Positions 45,880-54,274 of a stretch of DNA of 64,000 nt are shown piece by piece (positions within the stretch are counted from its first letter, which is position 1; every line of letters begins with the position of its first letter). The notes below the pieces were generated by a model. It was not told where the DNA came from. It was given only the letters and a program-made list of their open reading frames with translations, and searched no databases. Source of the DNA: Shinella zoogloeoides (lineage in GTDB: Bacteria; Pseudomonadota; Alphaproteobacteria; Rhizobiales; Rhizobiaceae); contig NZ_CP093528.1 of the NCBI RefSeq assembly GCF_022682305.1, positions 1,935,501-1,999,500 of the forward strand. Reading direction: 5' to 3'. The translations under genes and the position numbers were made by a program.

Positions 45880-45957
45880 ATGCAAACCGGATTTTTCGAA
45901 ATGATGATGATCGCCGTCCTGATGCTGAGCAGCCTCGTCTGGATACAGCCCTTCTGA
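45880..45957 (+). CDS. candidate 25-residue small membrane protein
   Basis: An ATG at 45880 is preceded by an almost ideal ribosome site AGGAGGAG (45867-45874, five bases before the ATG). The frame runs 25 codons to a TGA at 45955. The peptide starts MQTGFFEMMMIAVLMLSS and is hydrophobic throughout, ending LVWIQPF, so it would be a single membrane helix. It lies between a terminator and the second L,D-transpeptidase gene, with 108 bases to the next start. There is no homologue I recognise; the strong ribosome site is the main evidence for translation. Confidence 0.5.
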   Translation: MQTGFFEMMMIAVLMLSSLVWIQPF

Positions 45958-46065
45958 GGCCTGTTCCCGCCGGAACATCGGCGCGCGCGGCGCTGCCCTA
46001 AAACATCCCCATCGGAACACGACGCCGGGCACGCAAGCCCCGGCCCTTCAAACGGGGACAGGACA

Positions 46066-46713
46066 ATGAAAACGCTCGCCATCGCCCTTGCCGCAGGCCT
46101 TCTCGCCACCGCCGGCGCAGCCATCGCCGCCGACAACACGAACGGCCGGACTGAACTCGCTTCGCTTTCCTCCTCCGCGCAGAAGACGGGCTGGCTGCAG
46201 GTTCTGTCCGGCGGCAAGCCGGTGACGTCGGAAAAGAAGATTGCCGCCGTTTCCCGCGCCCCCATCGCCCGCGAACTCGTCACCTTCACCGAGAACGTCG
46301 CCCCGGGCACCATCGTGGTCGACAACTCGGAACGCCGCCTCTACCACGTGCTCGGCTCGGGCCTCGCCATGAAATACGCCGTCAGCGTCGGCCGCGAGGG
46401 CTTCATCTGGACCGGTTCGGAAAAGGTGACGCGCAAGACCGAATGGCCGACCTGGACGCCGCCGGCGGACATGCGCGCCCGCGAAGCCAGGAAGGGCAAG
46501 GTCCTGCCGGTTTCCATGAAGGGCGGCCTCGACAACCCGCTCGGTTCGCGCGCCATCTATCTCGGCTCGACCATCTACCGCATCCATGGCACCAATCAGC
46601 CGTCCTCGCTCGGCAAGGCGCAATCCTCGGGCTGCATCCGTATGGCGAACGAGGACGTCGAGCACCTCTATGCGCAGGTCACGACGGGCGCCACGGTGAT
46701 TGTCAGGGACTGA
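46066..46713 (+). CDS. ErfK/YbiS-type L,D-transpeptidase
   Basis: A 215-residue exported YkuD enzyme. A signal peptide ends near AIA-A. The catalytic domain shows VAPGTIVVDNSERRLYHVLGSGLAMKYAVSVG (start), EWPTWTPPADM, and IHGTNQPSSLG...SSGCIRM with the nucleophile cysteine at residue 190. This short form can crosslink peptidoglycan or attach outer membrane proteins to it. A possible terminator hairpin just after it lies inside the convergent M15 gene. Confidence 0.94.
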   Translation: MKTLAIALAAGLLATAGAAIAADNTNGRTELASLSSSAQKTGWLQVLSGGKPVTSEKKIAAVSRAPIARELVTFTENVAPGTIVVDNSERRLYHVLGSGLAMKYAVSVGREGFIWTGSEKVTRKTEWPTWTPPADMRAREARKGKVLPVSMKGGLDNPLGSRAIYLGSTIYRIHGTNQPSSLGKAQSSGCIRMANEDVEHLYAQVTTGATVIVRD

Positions 46714-46717
46714 ACGG

Positions 46718-47533
46718 TCAGCGGCAGGCCGACGCGCCTGCCGCTTTCGCTATGGCGACCAGTTCCGGGCGATATTCGAAATGCATGGTGTCATAGTGAT
46801 ACCAGCGCCCGCCCCAGACAAAGCCGTACCGCTCGAAGATCTCGACGATCTCCAGCGGATATTTGTTGGCGTATTTCGGCACCCTGCCCGGCTTGCCGCC
46901 GGACCAGATCCAGTAGTCAGCGAATTTCGTGTTGAGATCGATGGCCGCGCCGAAGCTGTGAACCGACATGTTCGGCGCGCCGGACACCTTGCGCCAGTTG
47001 AAGGTTCCGGCAGAGGGAGCGAGATAGCGCTTCAGCCCGGGCTTTTCAGCAAGCGCGTCGCGTACCTTTTCCAGAGCCGCCGCCGCACCCTGCCGCCTGG
47101 TCACGCGCAGCATTTCGCCGAACCAGTCGACGGCGACAAGGTCGGCCTCCACCGCCTTTGCCGAGTTGCCGTAGAGCCGCATCATCAGCGCATCGCTGCG
47201 GACGCGGCCCGGATCGTCGTCGATCGCCGGTTTCCTGTCGCAGGCCCCGAGGGGATAGAGCTGCCGCAGGCTATCCTCGATATCTCCGGCGGCAAGCGCC
47301 GCCTGATGATCCTTGGCCTTGCCGTCATCGATCATGAGCGGCGGGCCGCCGTCGTGGAAGACAAGCCTGTTGCCCTCTACGCTGGCAAGGCTTTCCGGAT
47401 AGGCCGCGACCAGCAGCTTGAGGCGGGCCGCAAGGTCCGGCTCGGCGGCGCCGGCCGACGACAGACCGGCCGCCAGCGCAGCCATCACGGCAAGGCAGCG
47501 CCTAGTCCACCGAGACGTTGATATAGTCGCCAT
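46718..47533 (-). CDS. M15 family D-Ala-D-Ala carboxypeptidase-like protein
   Basis: An exported zinc peptidase-like protein of about 271 residues with a signal peptide ending near GAA-E. The zinc motif is SVHSFGAAIDLN (SxHxxGxAxD type) and the second histidine is in YHYDTMHFEYRPEL, so the metal site is complete. M15 enzymes trim peptidoglycan peptides. The start is uncertain (47557, 47533 or further in); all overlap the preceding gene's end, which implies coupling. The unknown secreted gene upstream is probably in the same operon. Confidence 0.85.
   Translation of the reverse strand: MATISTSRWTRRCLAVMAALAAGLSSAGAAEPDLAARLKLLVAAYPESLASVEGNRLVFHDGGPPLMIDDGKAKDHQAALAAGDIEDSLRQLYPLGACDRKPAIDDDPGRVRSDALMMRLYGNSAKAVEADLVAVDWFGEMLRVTRRQGAAAALEKVRDALAEKPGLKRYLAPSAGTFNWRKVSGAPNMSVHSFGAAIDLNTKFADYWIWSGGKPGRVPKYANKYPLEIVEIFERYGFVWGGRWYHYDTMHFEYRPELVAIAKAAGASACR
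46720..46750 (+). terminator. hairpin downstream of the L,D-transpeptidase gene
   Basis: AGCGGCAGGC (46720-46729) pairs perfectly with GCCTGCCGCT (46736-46745), loop of six, with a weak TTTCGC tail. It lies within the 3' coding end of the opposite-strand M15 gene, so protein and RNA signals share these bases. Confidence 0.5.
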
Positions 47534-47888
47534 CGCCACCGCGCCAGATTTCGACATGGATACGAACGTCGCCGTTCAACAGGGCGCGCGCCGCGCGGCG
47601 CTCGATCGTACCGTTGCGGATCATGCGCTCGGCAAGCTCGCGGTTGCGGGCGGAGGCGAAGAAACCGTCCACATCGTCGCCCGGCTGGCGGACGCCGAAG
47701 CGATGCACATTGGCGCGGTCCTGGCGGATGACCTGCCAGGGCTGCGTCAGGCGCTCGTCGTAGGAGTTATAGAGATCGTCCTGTCCGATATAGGCGCTGT
47801 AGCTTTCCAGCAGCTCGTCCGCCCGCGCCGCGCCCGCCGAAATCGTCAACACCGCGGCGCAAGCCGCCGCAAAAAGTCCTGCCCGCAT
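47502..47888 (-). CDS. small secreted protein of unknown function
   Basis: A 128-residue protein with a signal peptide ending near ARA-D. The mature part reads DELLESYSAYIGQDDLYNSYDERL... and ends RIHVEIWRGGDGDYINVSVD, a compact polar domain with no motif I recognise. GGGAGCAGGAC precedes the ATG at 47888. Its 3' end overlaps the M15 peptidase start, so the two are probably translated together and may work on the same periplasmic target. Confidence 0.7.
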   Translation of the reverse strand: MRAGLFAAACAAVLTISAGAARADELLESYSAYIGQDDLYNSYDERLTQPWQVIRQDRANVHRFGVRQPGDDVDGFFASARNRELAERMIRNGTIERRAARALLNGDVRIHVEIWRGGDGDYINVSVD

Positions 47889-47962
47889 GTCCTGCTCCCC
47901 ATTCGGCCGCAGCCGTTCCCTGTCTAGACGGACCGGCCGGGCAGGATATTCGCCCGCCCGCC

Positions 47963-48574
47963 TCACCACATGGTTTTTGCGGCCCTGCCGGGCCATTCCC
48001 TGTCATAGACCCCGCCATCGAAATCCTTCCTGACCGAGGCGAGCATCTGCCCAACCGTCGGCAGGAGGGAGGGATCGCGGAATTTTTCGGGGTTCCAGAG
48101 GTCGGCGCGCAGAACGGCCCGGGCGCATTGCGGATAGACCGCCTGGACGGAGACGACGACGACCGAGCGCGGGTGCCGGCCATCCATGACGAAGCGCTGC
48201 GTGATCGCCTCGTCGACACGCACCACCGCGCGGCCGTTGACACGCATGGTCGTGCCGGAACCGGGAATGAGGAACATCAGCGCCACGCGCGGATCGCGCA
48301 CGATGTTGGCAAGCGAATCGATGCGATTGTTGCCGCGCCAGTCCGGCAGCATCAGCGTGCGCTCGTCCTCGACATGGATGACCGATCCGGCATCGCCGCG
48401 CGGCGAGCAATCAAGCCCTTCCGGCCCGACGGTGGCGAGCGCCATGAAGGGCGAAGCCTCGATCATCGTGCGATATTCGGGCAGCAGATAATCCGTGACC
48501 TTGACCAGGGAAGCCTCGCCCGGCTCGCCGTAGAGCGCATTCAGTTCTTCGACCGAGGTGACGATGGTCATGCT
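47963..48574 (-). CDS. PPOX-type FMN-binding protein (pyridoxamine 5'-phosphate oxidase family)
   Basis: A 203-residue flavin-binding split-barrel protein. The fold signature is IEASPFMALATVGPEGLDCSPRGDAGSVIHVEDERTLMLPDWRGNNRIDSLANIVRDPRVALMFLIPG, with the usual barrel pattern for FMN. Real pyridoxamine oxidases end differently, so it is more likely one of the many PPOX-like flavoproteins of unknown substrate. GGGAGAAG precedes the start. The α/β hydrolase gene lies 70 bases upstream on the same strand. Confidence 0.85.
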   Translation of the reverse strand, partial: SMTIVTSVEELNALYGEPGEASLVKVTDYLLPEYRTMIEASPFMALATVGPEGLDCSPRGDAGSVIHVEDERTLMLPDWRGNNRIDSLANIVRDPRVALMFLIPGSGTTMRVNGRAVVRVDEAITQRFVMDGRHPRSVVVVSVQAVYPQCARAVLRADLWNPEKFRDPSLLPTVGQMLASVRKDFDGGVYDREWPGRAAKTMW

Positions 48575-48643
48575 CTTCTCCCGTGCGCTGCCCTGTTCCG
48601 GCGCACCGCACCCTCGCATGCCATCAACGGGACGCAAAGCCCC

Positions 48644-49552
48644 TCAGGCGGCGATGCGCCGCCCGTCCTCCGCCAGGAAATCGACGATGCGGCCGATCAC
48701 CGGCTCGGCCGAAACGATCCGTCGGTGGCCGAAGCCGTTGGCCCATTCGAGCGTGACATTGGGACCGGAGGCGGCATAGCGGCGGGCGTGGCCCGCCGCC
48801 ACCTCCTTGTCATCCTCGGCATGGACGACGAGCATCGGCACGTTCAGCCGCCCTGCCCCGTTCGCCGCGTCGAAGGCCGACAGCGGCGCACCGGCGATGC
48901 GCTCCACATGATCCTCCAGTGCGACCTGCGCCTTCGGATCGAGCTTCAGCAGCCGCCCGAGGTCCTTGAACAGCCAGGTCATTTCACTGGGCGAGCCGAT
49001 GGTGACGAGCCGGCGCGGCCGGTGGGCCGGCACCGAGGGCACGAGGCCGCTCGCCGCGCAGGCGAGCGACGCACCACCGAAGGAGTGGCCGCAAAAATAA
49101 TCGAAGCCGCCGAAGCGCTGCCAGGCCGCATCGATGGCGCGCACGGCCATCGGCAAAGTCAACGTGCGCCCGCGCGAAGCGCCGTGGCCCGGCAGATCGA
49201 GCGCGACCACCTCATGCCCGGCCGCGACCAGCCCCTCCGTCAGGGCCGCAAGATAGGCCGCCCGGGAGCCCCAGCCATGCACCACCAGCACCCGGCCGGC
49301 AAAGGCTTCGCACGGCCGCGCGGCAAAACGGTGCGCGACGGCCGTGCCGCCGGCAAAGCGCAGCTCCACGCGCTGCGCCTGCCGCATCCAGCCGTCGGAA
49401 CGGGCCAGCAGCTCCTTCTCCTTCGCCGTGCGCGGCCTGCGGCCGGGCGTCGTCGCAAAGAGGCGGAAGGCGGCGCGGCCGGCCGCATGAGGAGAAACCT
49501 TGGCGACGCCCGAAAGCGCGAGCCGGATGACCTTCAAGCCAAAGGATGCCAT
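48644..49552 (-). CDS. alpha/beta hydrolase
   Basis: A 302-residue α/β-hydrolase. It has the oxyanion segment VVHGWGSRAAYL, nucleophile elbow GHSFGG (Ser), VVHAEDDKEV carrying the acid, and the catalytic histidine in NGFGHRRI. The N-terminal basic region (SPHAAGRAAFRLFATTPGRRP) is unusual and lacks a signal peptide. It is divergent from the MarR regulator with only 45 bases between starts and a palindrome in between, so it is probably MarR-controlled. Substrate unknown. Confidence 0.85.
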   Translation of the reverse strand: MASFGLKVIRLALSGVAKVSPHAAGRAAFRLFATTPGRRPRTAKEKELLARSDGWMRQAQRVELRFAGGTAVAHRFAARPCEAFAGRVLVVHGWGSRAAYLAALTEGLVAAGHEVVALDLPGHGASRGRTLTLPMAVRAIDAAWQRFGGFDYFCGHSFGGASLACAASGLVPSVPAHRPRRLVTIGSPSEMTWLFKDLGRLLKLDPKAQVALEDHVERIAGAPLSAFDAANGAGRLNVPMLVVHAEDDKEVAAGHARRYAASGPNVTLEWANGFGHRRIVSAEPVIGRIVDFLAEDGRRIAA

Positions 49553-49571
49553 AGTGGGAATCCGTAAAAAA

Positions 49572-49587
49572 TGTTCAATGCTGAACA
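49572..49587. promoter_or_regulatory. candidate MarR operator
   Basis: A perfect inverted repeat TGTTCA-ATGC-TGAACA sits in the 45-base gap between the divergent hydrolase and marR start codons. An AT-rich palindrome here is what an autoregulating MarR protein would bind. The actual ligand and binding are untested. Confidence 0.6.
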
Positions 49588-49597
49588 ATAAAGTACA

Positions 49598-50074
49598 ATG
49601 ATGAACAAAAATCAAGCCTTCCCCTGGGATCATCCGCGCTTTCGAAGCTGGATTGGTGTTGCGCGCGCCTGCCAGCTCATGCAGCAGGCGATGACCAGGG
49701 CGATCGCCGACCTCGACATCAAGACGCCGCATCTCGACATCCTGATCAACCTCTACCGCTTCGACGGCATCTCCCAGCAGGAACTGGCCCGCAAGCTGCT
49801 CGTCGGCCGCTCGAACATGAGCATGCTGCTGCCGCAACTGGAAAAGCGCGGCCTGATCGAGCGCCGGCCCGACGCAAAGGACAAGCGCGTGCTGCGCCTG
49901 TCCCTGACGGATGCCGGGCGAGACCTCACCATGCAGGCGATGCACATCCAGACCGGCATGATCGAGCGCATCATGTCGCAGACGCCCGCCGACCGCTGCC
50001 TTCAGGTGGCCGAGGCGATTGAGGACATCATCCACATTCTCCAGACGATGGAGACGGACGGGGACGAGGCCTAG
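49598..50074 (+). CDS. MarR family transcriptional regulator
   Basis: A 158-residue winged-helix regulator. The DNA-binding core is ISQQELARKLLVGRSNMSMLLPQLEKRGLIERRPDAKDKRVLRLSLTDAG, with the MarR wing residues DxKDKR. Flanking helices give the usual dimer fold. Starts ATG 49598 and ATG 49601 are both possible and no strong ribosome site is seen. The divergent hydrolase is its most likely target. Its stop codon TAG is formed by the first bases of a palindromic repeat. Confidence 0.93.
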   Translation: MMNKNQAFPWDHPRFRSWIGVARACQLMQQAMTRAIADLDIKTPHLDILINLYRFDGISQQELARKLLVGRSNMSMLLPQLEKRGLIERRPDAKDKRVLRLSLTDAGRDLTMQAMHIQTGMIERIMSQTPADRCLQVAEAIEDIIHILQTMETDGDEA

Positions 50075-50177
50075 AGCATTTCCGGTGAACTCCGGTTCAC
50101 CGGAAATGCTCTAGGTTTTTGTTTTTATCGCATTATCCGACGCCGAAGCGATCCCGCTTCGGCTGGAAATGCTCTAG
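50071..50177. repeat. rhizobial-type palindromic intergenic repeat, acting as terminator
   Basis: A 107-bp mosaic bounded by CTAG at both ends. A 44-base hairpin comes first: arms CTAGAGCATTTCCGGTGAAC and GTTCACCGGAAATGCTCTAG, loop TCCG. Then come GTTTTTGTTTTTATCGC, a CCGAAGCG/CGCTTCGG hairpin, and a third copy of GGAAATGCTCTAG. The AGAGCATTTCC/GGAAATGCTCT unit is a common repeat family in Rhizobium-group genomes (from memory). The T run after the first hairpin makes it a good terminator. Both flanking genes end inside it. Confidence 0.82.
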
Positions 50178-51385
50178 ACGGCCGCGACATCGTCCGCCCG
50201 CGTCGATTTCAGCGACAGGAACTCCCAGACGGCGACGCCGAACAGCACCGCGGCGGCAGCCATGAAGAGCTGGTAGGGCTCGACGGCAGGCGCGACCAGC
50301 GAGAGGCCCAGCAGCACAGCGATGCCGACAAGGTGCGACAGCGGCGAGCGGCCGCGGATCGCCGCCTTGAACCAGATATTGCCGAGAAGGAAGACGACCG
50401 GCCCGCCGATGATGGCGCTCGCCGTCTTGAAGTCGACATGGCCATGCGGATGAGCGAGCGCGAACTCCTCCGCCACCGCCGAAAGGACGATGCCCGCGAC
50501 GATGGGGATATGGGCATAGGTGAAGGCCATGCGGGCAACGCGCCCCGGCGTCGCCGAATGCTCGATCAGGTGCGCCGCCTCGCCATGGCCGAAGCGGAAA
50601 TAGATCCACCACATAGTCGCCGTCGAGAGGAAGGCGACGGCCAGGAGCACGACGGTGAAGCCGTCGAGCAGTTCCATGGCCGCGACCGTGCGCCCGGTGA
50701 CGAGGATCGTCTCGCCGAGGCAGATGATGACGAAGAGCGCGCAGCGCTCCGCCATATGCTCGCCGGAGACCTGCCAGTCGCTCACCGTCGAGCGCCCGAG
50801 GCCCGGCACCGCGAAGCCGAGCGCCGGCGAGGCATATTCGATGCCGAGGGCGACAAGCCAGAGCGCCAGCCGCGCCTCGTGCTCGACAAAGGCGCCGGCA
50901 AGCCAGAACACGGCGGAAAATACGGTCCAGACGGTGATGCGCGTGAAGTTCAGGCTGTTCTCCGGCCAGTCCCGCCGCATGGCATAGGCCGTGAAGGCCG
51001 AGCGGCCGATCTGCATGGCGACATAGGTGAGCGCGAAGAGCAGCCCGCCCGCGCCGAAGGCCGTCGGGATGGCGATGGAGAGCATCAGCCCGAGGAACAT
51101 CAGCGCGAAGAGCAGCAGGCGAACCGGCGCCTTGTCCGGATCCAGCCAGTTCGTCGCCCAGGTCGTGTAGATCCACACCCACCAGACGGCCAGCATCAGC
51201 ATCGCCGCCTCCACGAGGCCGAGCGGCGAATAATGCGCGGCCAGCGAATGGGAAAGCTGGATGATCGTCAGCACGAAGACAAGATCGAAGAAGAGTTCGG
51301 CGAAGGCGACCTTGCCCTCGCTGGCGGTTCCCCGCGCGCGCAGGAACGCGGACTGGGCGAAGCGGTCGTCGTTCATCGCCGTCAT
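50174..51385 (-). CDS. ltrA: low temperature requirement protein A (LtrA) family membrane protein
   Basis: A 403-residue protein with about ten transmembrane helices. LtrA features are VAFAELFFDLVFVLTIIQLSH near the N terminus, MLAVWWVWIYTTWATNWLDPD, and AERCALFVIICLGETILVTGR. LtrA was named for a cold-growth phenotype in Listeria; its biochemical role is unknown. AAGGA lies seven bases upstream of ATG 51385. The TMEM175-like gene starts upstream on the same strand, only 15 bases before, so a two-gene operon is likely. Its stop TAG lies at the edge of the palindromic repeat. Confidence 0.92.
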   Translation of the reverse strand: MTAMNDDRFAQSAFLRARGTASEGKVAFAELFFDLVFVLTIIQLSHSLAAHYSPLGLVEAAMLMLAVWWVWIYTTWATNWLDPDKAPVRLLLFALMFLGLMLSIAIPTAFGAGGLLFALTYVAMQIGRSAFTAYAMRRDWPENSLNFTRITVWTVFSAVFWLAGAFVEHEARLALWLVALGIEYASPALGFAVPGLGRSTVSDWQVSGEHMAERCALFVIICLGETILVTGRTVAAMELLDGFTVVLLAVAFLSTATMWWIYFRFGHGEAAHLIEHSATPGRVARMAFTYAHIPIVAGIVLSAVAEEFALAHPHGHVDFKTASAIIGGPVVFLLGNIWFKAAIRGRSPLSHLVGIAVLLGLSLVAPAVEPYQLFMAAAAVLFGVAVWEFLSLKSTRADDVAAV

Positions 51386-51400
51386 GGCGGATCCTTTCGG

Positions 51401-51967
51401 TTAAAGGCGCTCGAGCCGCCGGTCGGGCACGATCCAGAGCAGTGCGACGGCGGCATAGATGAGATGGGAGATCACCGGCGAGACGAAGGCAAGCCCGATT
51501 GCCGCAAGATAGAAGAGCGGCGAGAAGCGCCCCTTGAAATCCCGCCCCAGCGCATCGCGTACCCGCGCGGCATCCGGATGCACGGCGACGATACGCACCT
51601 GCAATATCTCGTAGGCGATGGCCGAAAGCAGCAGGATCGCCCCGTAGAGCGCCGTGGGGATCGCTGCTGCCGGGTTGTTGCCCATCCAGGCGGTGACGAA
51701 AGGAATGAGCGACATCCAGAACAGCAGGTGCATGTTCGCCCACAGCACGCTGCCGCTGGCATTGTCGCAGACCGTCAGGAGGTGATGATGGTTGTTCCAG
51801 TAGATCGCGACATAGACGAAGCTGAGCAGGTAGCCGAGGAAGACCGGCATCAGCGGCAGCAGCGCCGCGAAGGTCGGCTCCTTCGGCACCGTCAACTGCA
51901 GCACCATGATCGTGATGATGATGGCGATCACGCCATCGCTGAAGGCTTCCAGACGTCCCTTGTTCAT
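51401..51967 (-). CDS. TMEM175-like potassium channel family protein
   Basis: A 188-residue, six-helix membrane protein. The N-terminal FSDGVIAIIITIMVL is the FSD motif of TMEM175/DUF1211 channels, which lines the pore, and IYWNNHHHLL fits the second helix region. Bacterial TMEM175 proteins are weakly selective potassium channels with one repeat, four of which make a channel. It precedes ltrA on the same strand; a shared role in membrane or ion homeostasis is an inference. Confidence 0.9.
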   Translation of the reverse strand: MNKGRLEAFSDGVIAIIITIMVLQLTVPKEPTFAALLPLMPVFLGYLLSFVYVAIYWNNHHHLLTVCDNASGSVLWANMHLLFWMSLIPFVTAWMGNNPAAAIPTALYGAILLLSAIAYEILQVRIVAVHPDAARVRDALGRDFKGRFSPLFYLAAIGLAFVSPVISHLIYAAVALLWIVPDRRLERL

Positions 51968-52037
51968 GCGCGCCTCATGTCCTTTTCATTAGACATGCCG
52001 CATGCTGCGCTGAGTCGCTACATGAGATTGCGTAACA

Positions 52038-53864
52038 TCAATTCGCCCCATCCTCGGCATGGCGCTGGCGCTCCTCCTCCGCGGCCGCACGCTCCCTGCC
52101 GGTGCGCGCCGCCACGATATCGGCGGGCTGCGCGTTGCCGCGGATGAGCTGGCGGCCGGCATAGATGCCGCCGACCGTCTCGAGCGCGAAACGCTCGCGG
52201 TCGGTATCGCGGAATTCCTCCACCACCTCCGCCGCCAGTTCCTCGTCCTCGCCGAGCGCCTTCAGCGTCTCGCGGCTGAACATCATGGCGGATTCGAAGG
52301 TCTCGCGGATCTGGAAATCGACGCCCGCATGCACGAGGTCGATGGCGTGCCCGCGGTCATAGGCGCGGGCGAGAAGCGGCACAAGCGGGAATTCCTCGTG
52401 CACGACCTCCGCGATCTTCACCCCGGCCTCCTTGTCGTCGATGCAGATGAGGATGGCCTTCGCGGTCGCCGCGCCCGCCGCATGCAGGATGTCGATGCGC
52501 GCGCCGTCGCCGTAATAGACCTTGAAGCCGAAATCCGAGGCATCGCGCACGAATTCCGCGTCCTTGTCGATCAGCGAGAGCGTATAGCCCCGCGCCAGCA
52601 GCGGCTGGCTGACGATCTGGCCGAAGCGGCCGAAGCCGATCATCAGCACCGTGCCCTCGACATTCTCCGGCAGCGTCAGCCCCTCGATGGAGACCTGCGG
52701 CTTCGGCGCGAAACGATCGTGCAGCATGACCATCAGCGGCGTCAGGACCATGGAGATGATGATCGTCGCCGTCAGGATGGCGTTCTGCTCGCCATTGAGG
52801 ATGCCGGCGGCAACGGCCGCGGCGTAGAGCACGAAGGCGAATTCTCCGCCCTGCGCCATCAGCACGGCGCGCTCCAGGCTTTCGCCGTGGCAGGTGCCGA
52901 CGAGACGGGCGACGATATAGATGACGAGCGTCTTGGCGATCATGTAGCCGACGACGCTCGCCACCACGAGCTTCCAGTTGGCGGCGATCACCGTCAGGTC
53001 GATCGCCATGCCGACGCCGAGGAAGAAGAGGCCGAGCAGGATGCCGCGAAACGGCTCGATATCGGCCTCCAACTGGTGGCGGAACGCCGATTCGGACAGC
53101 AGCACGCCGGCAAGGAACGCGCCCATCGCCATGGAAAGGCCCGAGACCTGCATCGCGAGCGCCGAGCCGAGCACCACGAGCAGCGCCGCCGCCGTCATCA
53201 CCTCGCGCGCGCCGGAGGCGGCGAGCACCCGGAACAGCGGGTTGAGCAGGTAGCGCCCGGCCAGCACCAGCGCGACGAGCGCGCCGACGGCGATGCCGAT
53301 CGAAAGCCAGCGCTCCGATGCATCCGTCGCCGCCGCGCCCGTGCCGAGCAGCGTGACGATGGCGAGCAGCGGCACGATGGCGAGGTCCTCGAAGAGCAGG
53401 ATGGCGATGATGCGCTGGCCCTTGAGCGTCGAGAGCGTCCCCCTCTCCTGCAGCATCTGCATGACGATGGCGGTGGAGGTCAAAACGAAGCCGGTGCCGG
53501 CGACGAAGGAGGGAATGAGCGGAAAGCCGAAGGAAAGCCCGATGCCCGTCAGCGCCGCCATGGCGGCAAGCACCTGCAAGGCCCCGAGGCCGAAAATGTC
53601 CTTGCGCATGCCCCAAAGCCGGGAGGGCTGCATTTCGAGGCCGATGATGAACAGGAACATCACCACGCCGAGTTCGGCGACATGGATAATCGCCTGCGGA
53701 TCGGAAAAGAAGCCGAAGCCGAAGGGGCCGATCGCCAGCCCCGCCGCCAGATAGCCGAGCACCGAGCCGAGGCCGATCTTCTTGAAGACAGGCACCGCCG
53801 CGACGCCCGCCGCCAGCAGCACCACGACCTGGGTCAGATCGTTTGCATTCGCTTCCGCCGCCAA
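52038..53864 (-). CDS. Kef-type (CPA2) cation:proton antiporter with RCK domain
   Basis: A 608-residue transporter. The N-terminal half has about 12 membrane helices with LGVVMFLFIIGLEMQPSRLW and FLAGVLLSESAFRHQLEADIEPFRGILLGLFFLGVGM, typical of KefB/KefC. The C-terminal half has a TrkA-N/RCK NAD-binding domain (VLMIGFGRFGQIVSQPLLARG ... GDGARIDILHAAGA). A role in glutathione- or NAD-gated potassium efflux is likely by family. The start is TTG 53864, with GGGAGAGG upstream; the same frame continues further upstream but into sequence that overlaps the DUF971 gene. Confidence 0.9.
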   Translation of the reverse strand: MAAEANANDLTQVVVLLAAGVAAVPVFKKIGLGSVLGYLAAGLAIGPFGFGFFSDPQAIIHVAELGVVMFLFIIGLEMQPSRLWGMRKDIFGLGALQVLAAMAALTGIGLSFGFPLIPSFVAGTGFVLTSTAIVMQMLQERGTLSTLKGQRIIAILLFEDLAIVPLLAIVTLLGTGAAATDASERWLSIGIAVGALVALVLAGRYLLNPLFRVLAASGAREVMTAAALLVVLGSALAMQVSGLSMAMGAFLAGVLLSESAFRHQLEADIEPFRGILLGLFFLGVGMAIDLTVIAANWKLVVASVVGYMIAKTLVIYIVARLVGTCHGESLERAVLMAQGGEFAFVLYAAAVAAGILNGEQNAILTATIIISMVLTPLMVMLHDRFAPKPQVSIEGLTLPENVEGTVLMIGFGRFGQIVSQPLLARGYTLSLIDKDAEFVRDASDFGFKVYYGDGARIDILHAAGAATAKAILICIDDKEAGVKIAEVVHEEFPLVPLLARAYDRGHAIDLVHAGVDFQIRETFESAMMFSRETLKALGEDEELAAEVVEEFRDTDRERFALETVGGIYAGRQLIRGNAQPADIVAARTGRERAAAEEERQRHAEDGAN

Positions 53865-53899
53865 GGGCCTCTCCCGTTTCCCGATTGGATGCCCGGCCG

Positions 53900-54274
53900 T
53901 TACCGCGGCTTTTCGGATATATCGCGGCTCATGCCCTTCTCCGCAAGCTCGCGCTCGTAGTCCGCGAAGAACTCGGCGCCTTTTTCCCCGAGTTCCCGGA
54001 GATAGGACCATGTGTAGATGCCGGTATCGTGAAAGTCGTCGAAGCCGATGCGCACGGCGTAATTGCCCGTCGGCGTCATGGAGATGATCGCGACATTACG
54101 CTTGCCCGGCACCGTCACCTCCTGCCCCGGCCCATGGCCCTTCACCTCGGCGGAGGGCGAGCGCACGCGCAGCAGTTCGGCGGAAAGATCGAAGCTCGCG
54201 CCGTCGTTGAAGGTGACGACGAGGCGCTGGCGGTCCTTGGAAACGCGCAGTTCGGTGGGCCAGAGGTCACTCAT
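53900..54274 (-). CDS. DUF971 family protein
   Basis: A 124-residue protein of the DUF971/gamma-butyrobetaine hydroxylase-N-like type. Core pattern: WPTELRVSKDRQRLVVTFNDGASFDLSAELLRVRSPSAEVKGHG ... AIISMTPTGNYAVRIGFDDFHDTGIYTWSYLRELG. Such small proteins have been linked to Fe-S or molybdopterin chemistry in some genomes; here it sits divergent to moaA, which is suggestive only. The antiporter gene starts 36 bases downstream on the same strand. Confidence 0.92.
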   Translation of the reverse strand: MSDLWPTELRVSKDRQRLVVTFNDGASFDLSAELLRVRSPSAEVKGHGPGQEVTVPGKRNVAIISMTPTGNYAVRIGFDDFHDTGIYTWSYLRELGEKGAEFFADYERELAEKGMSRDISEKPR

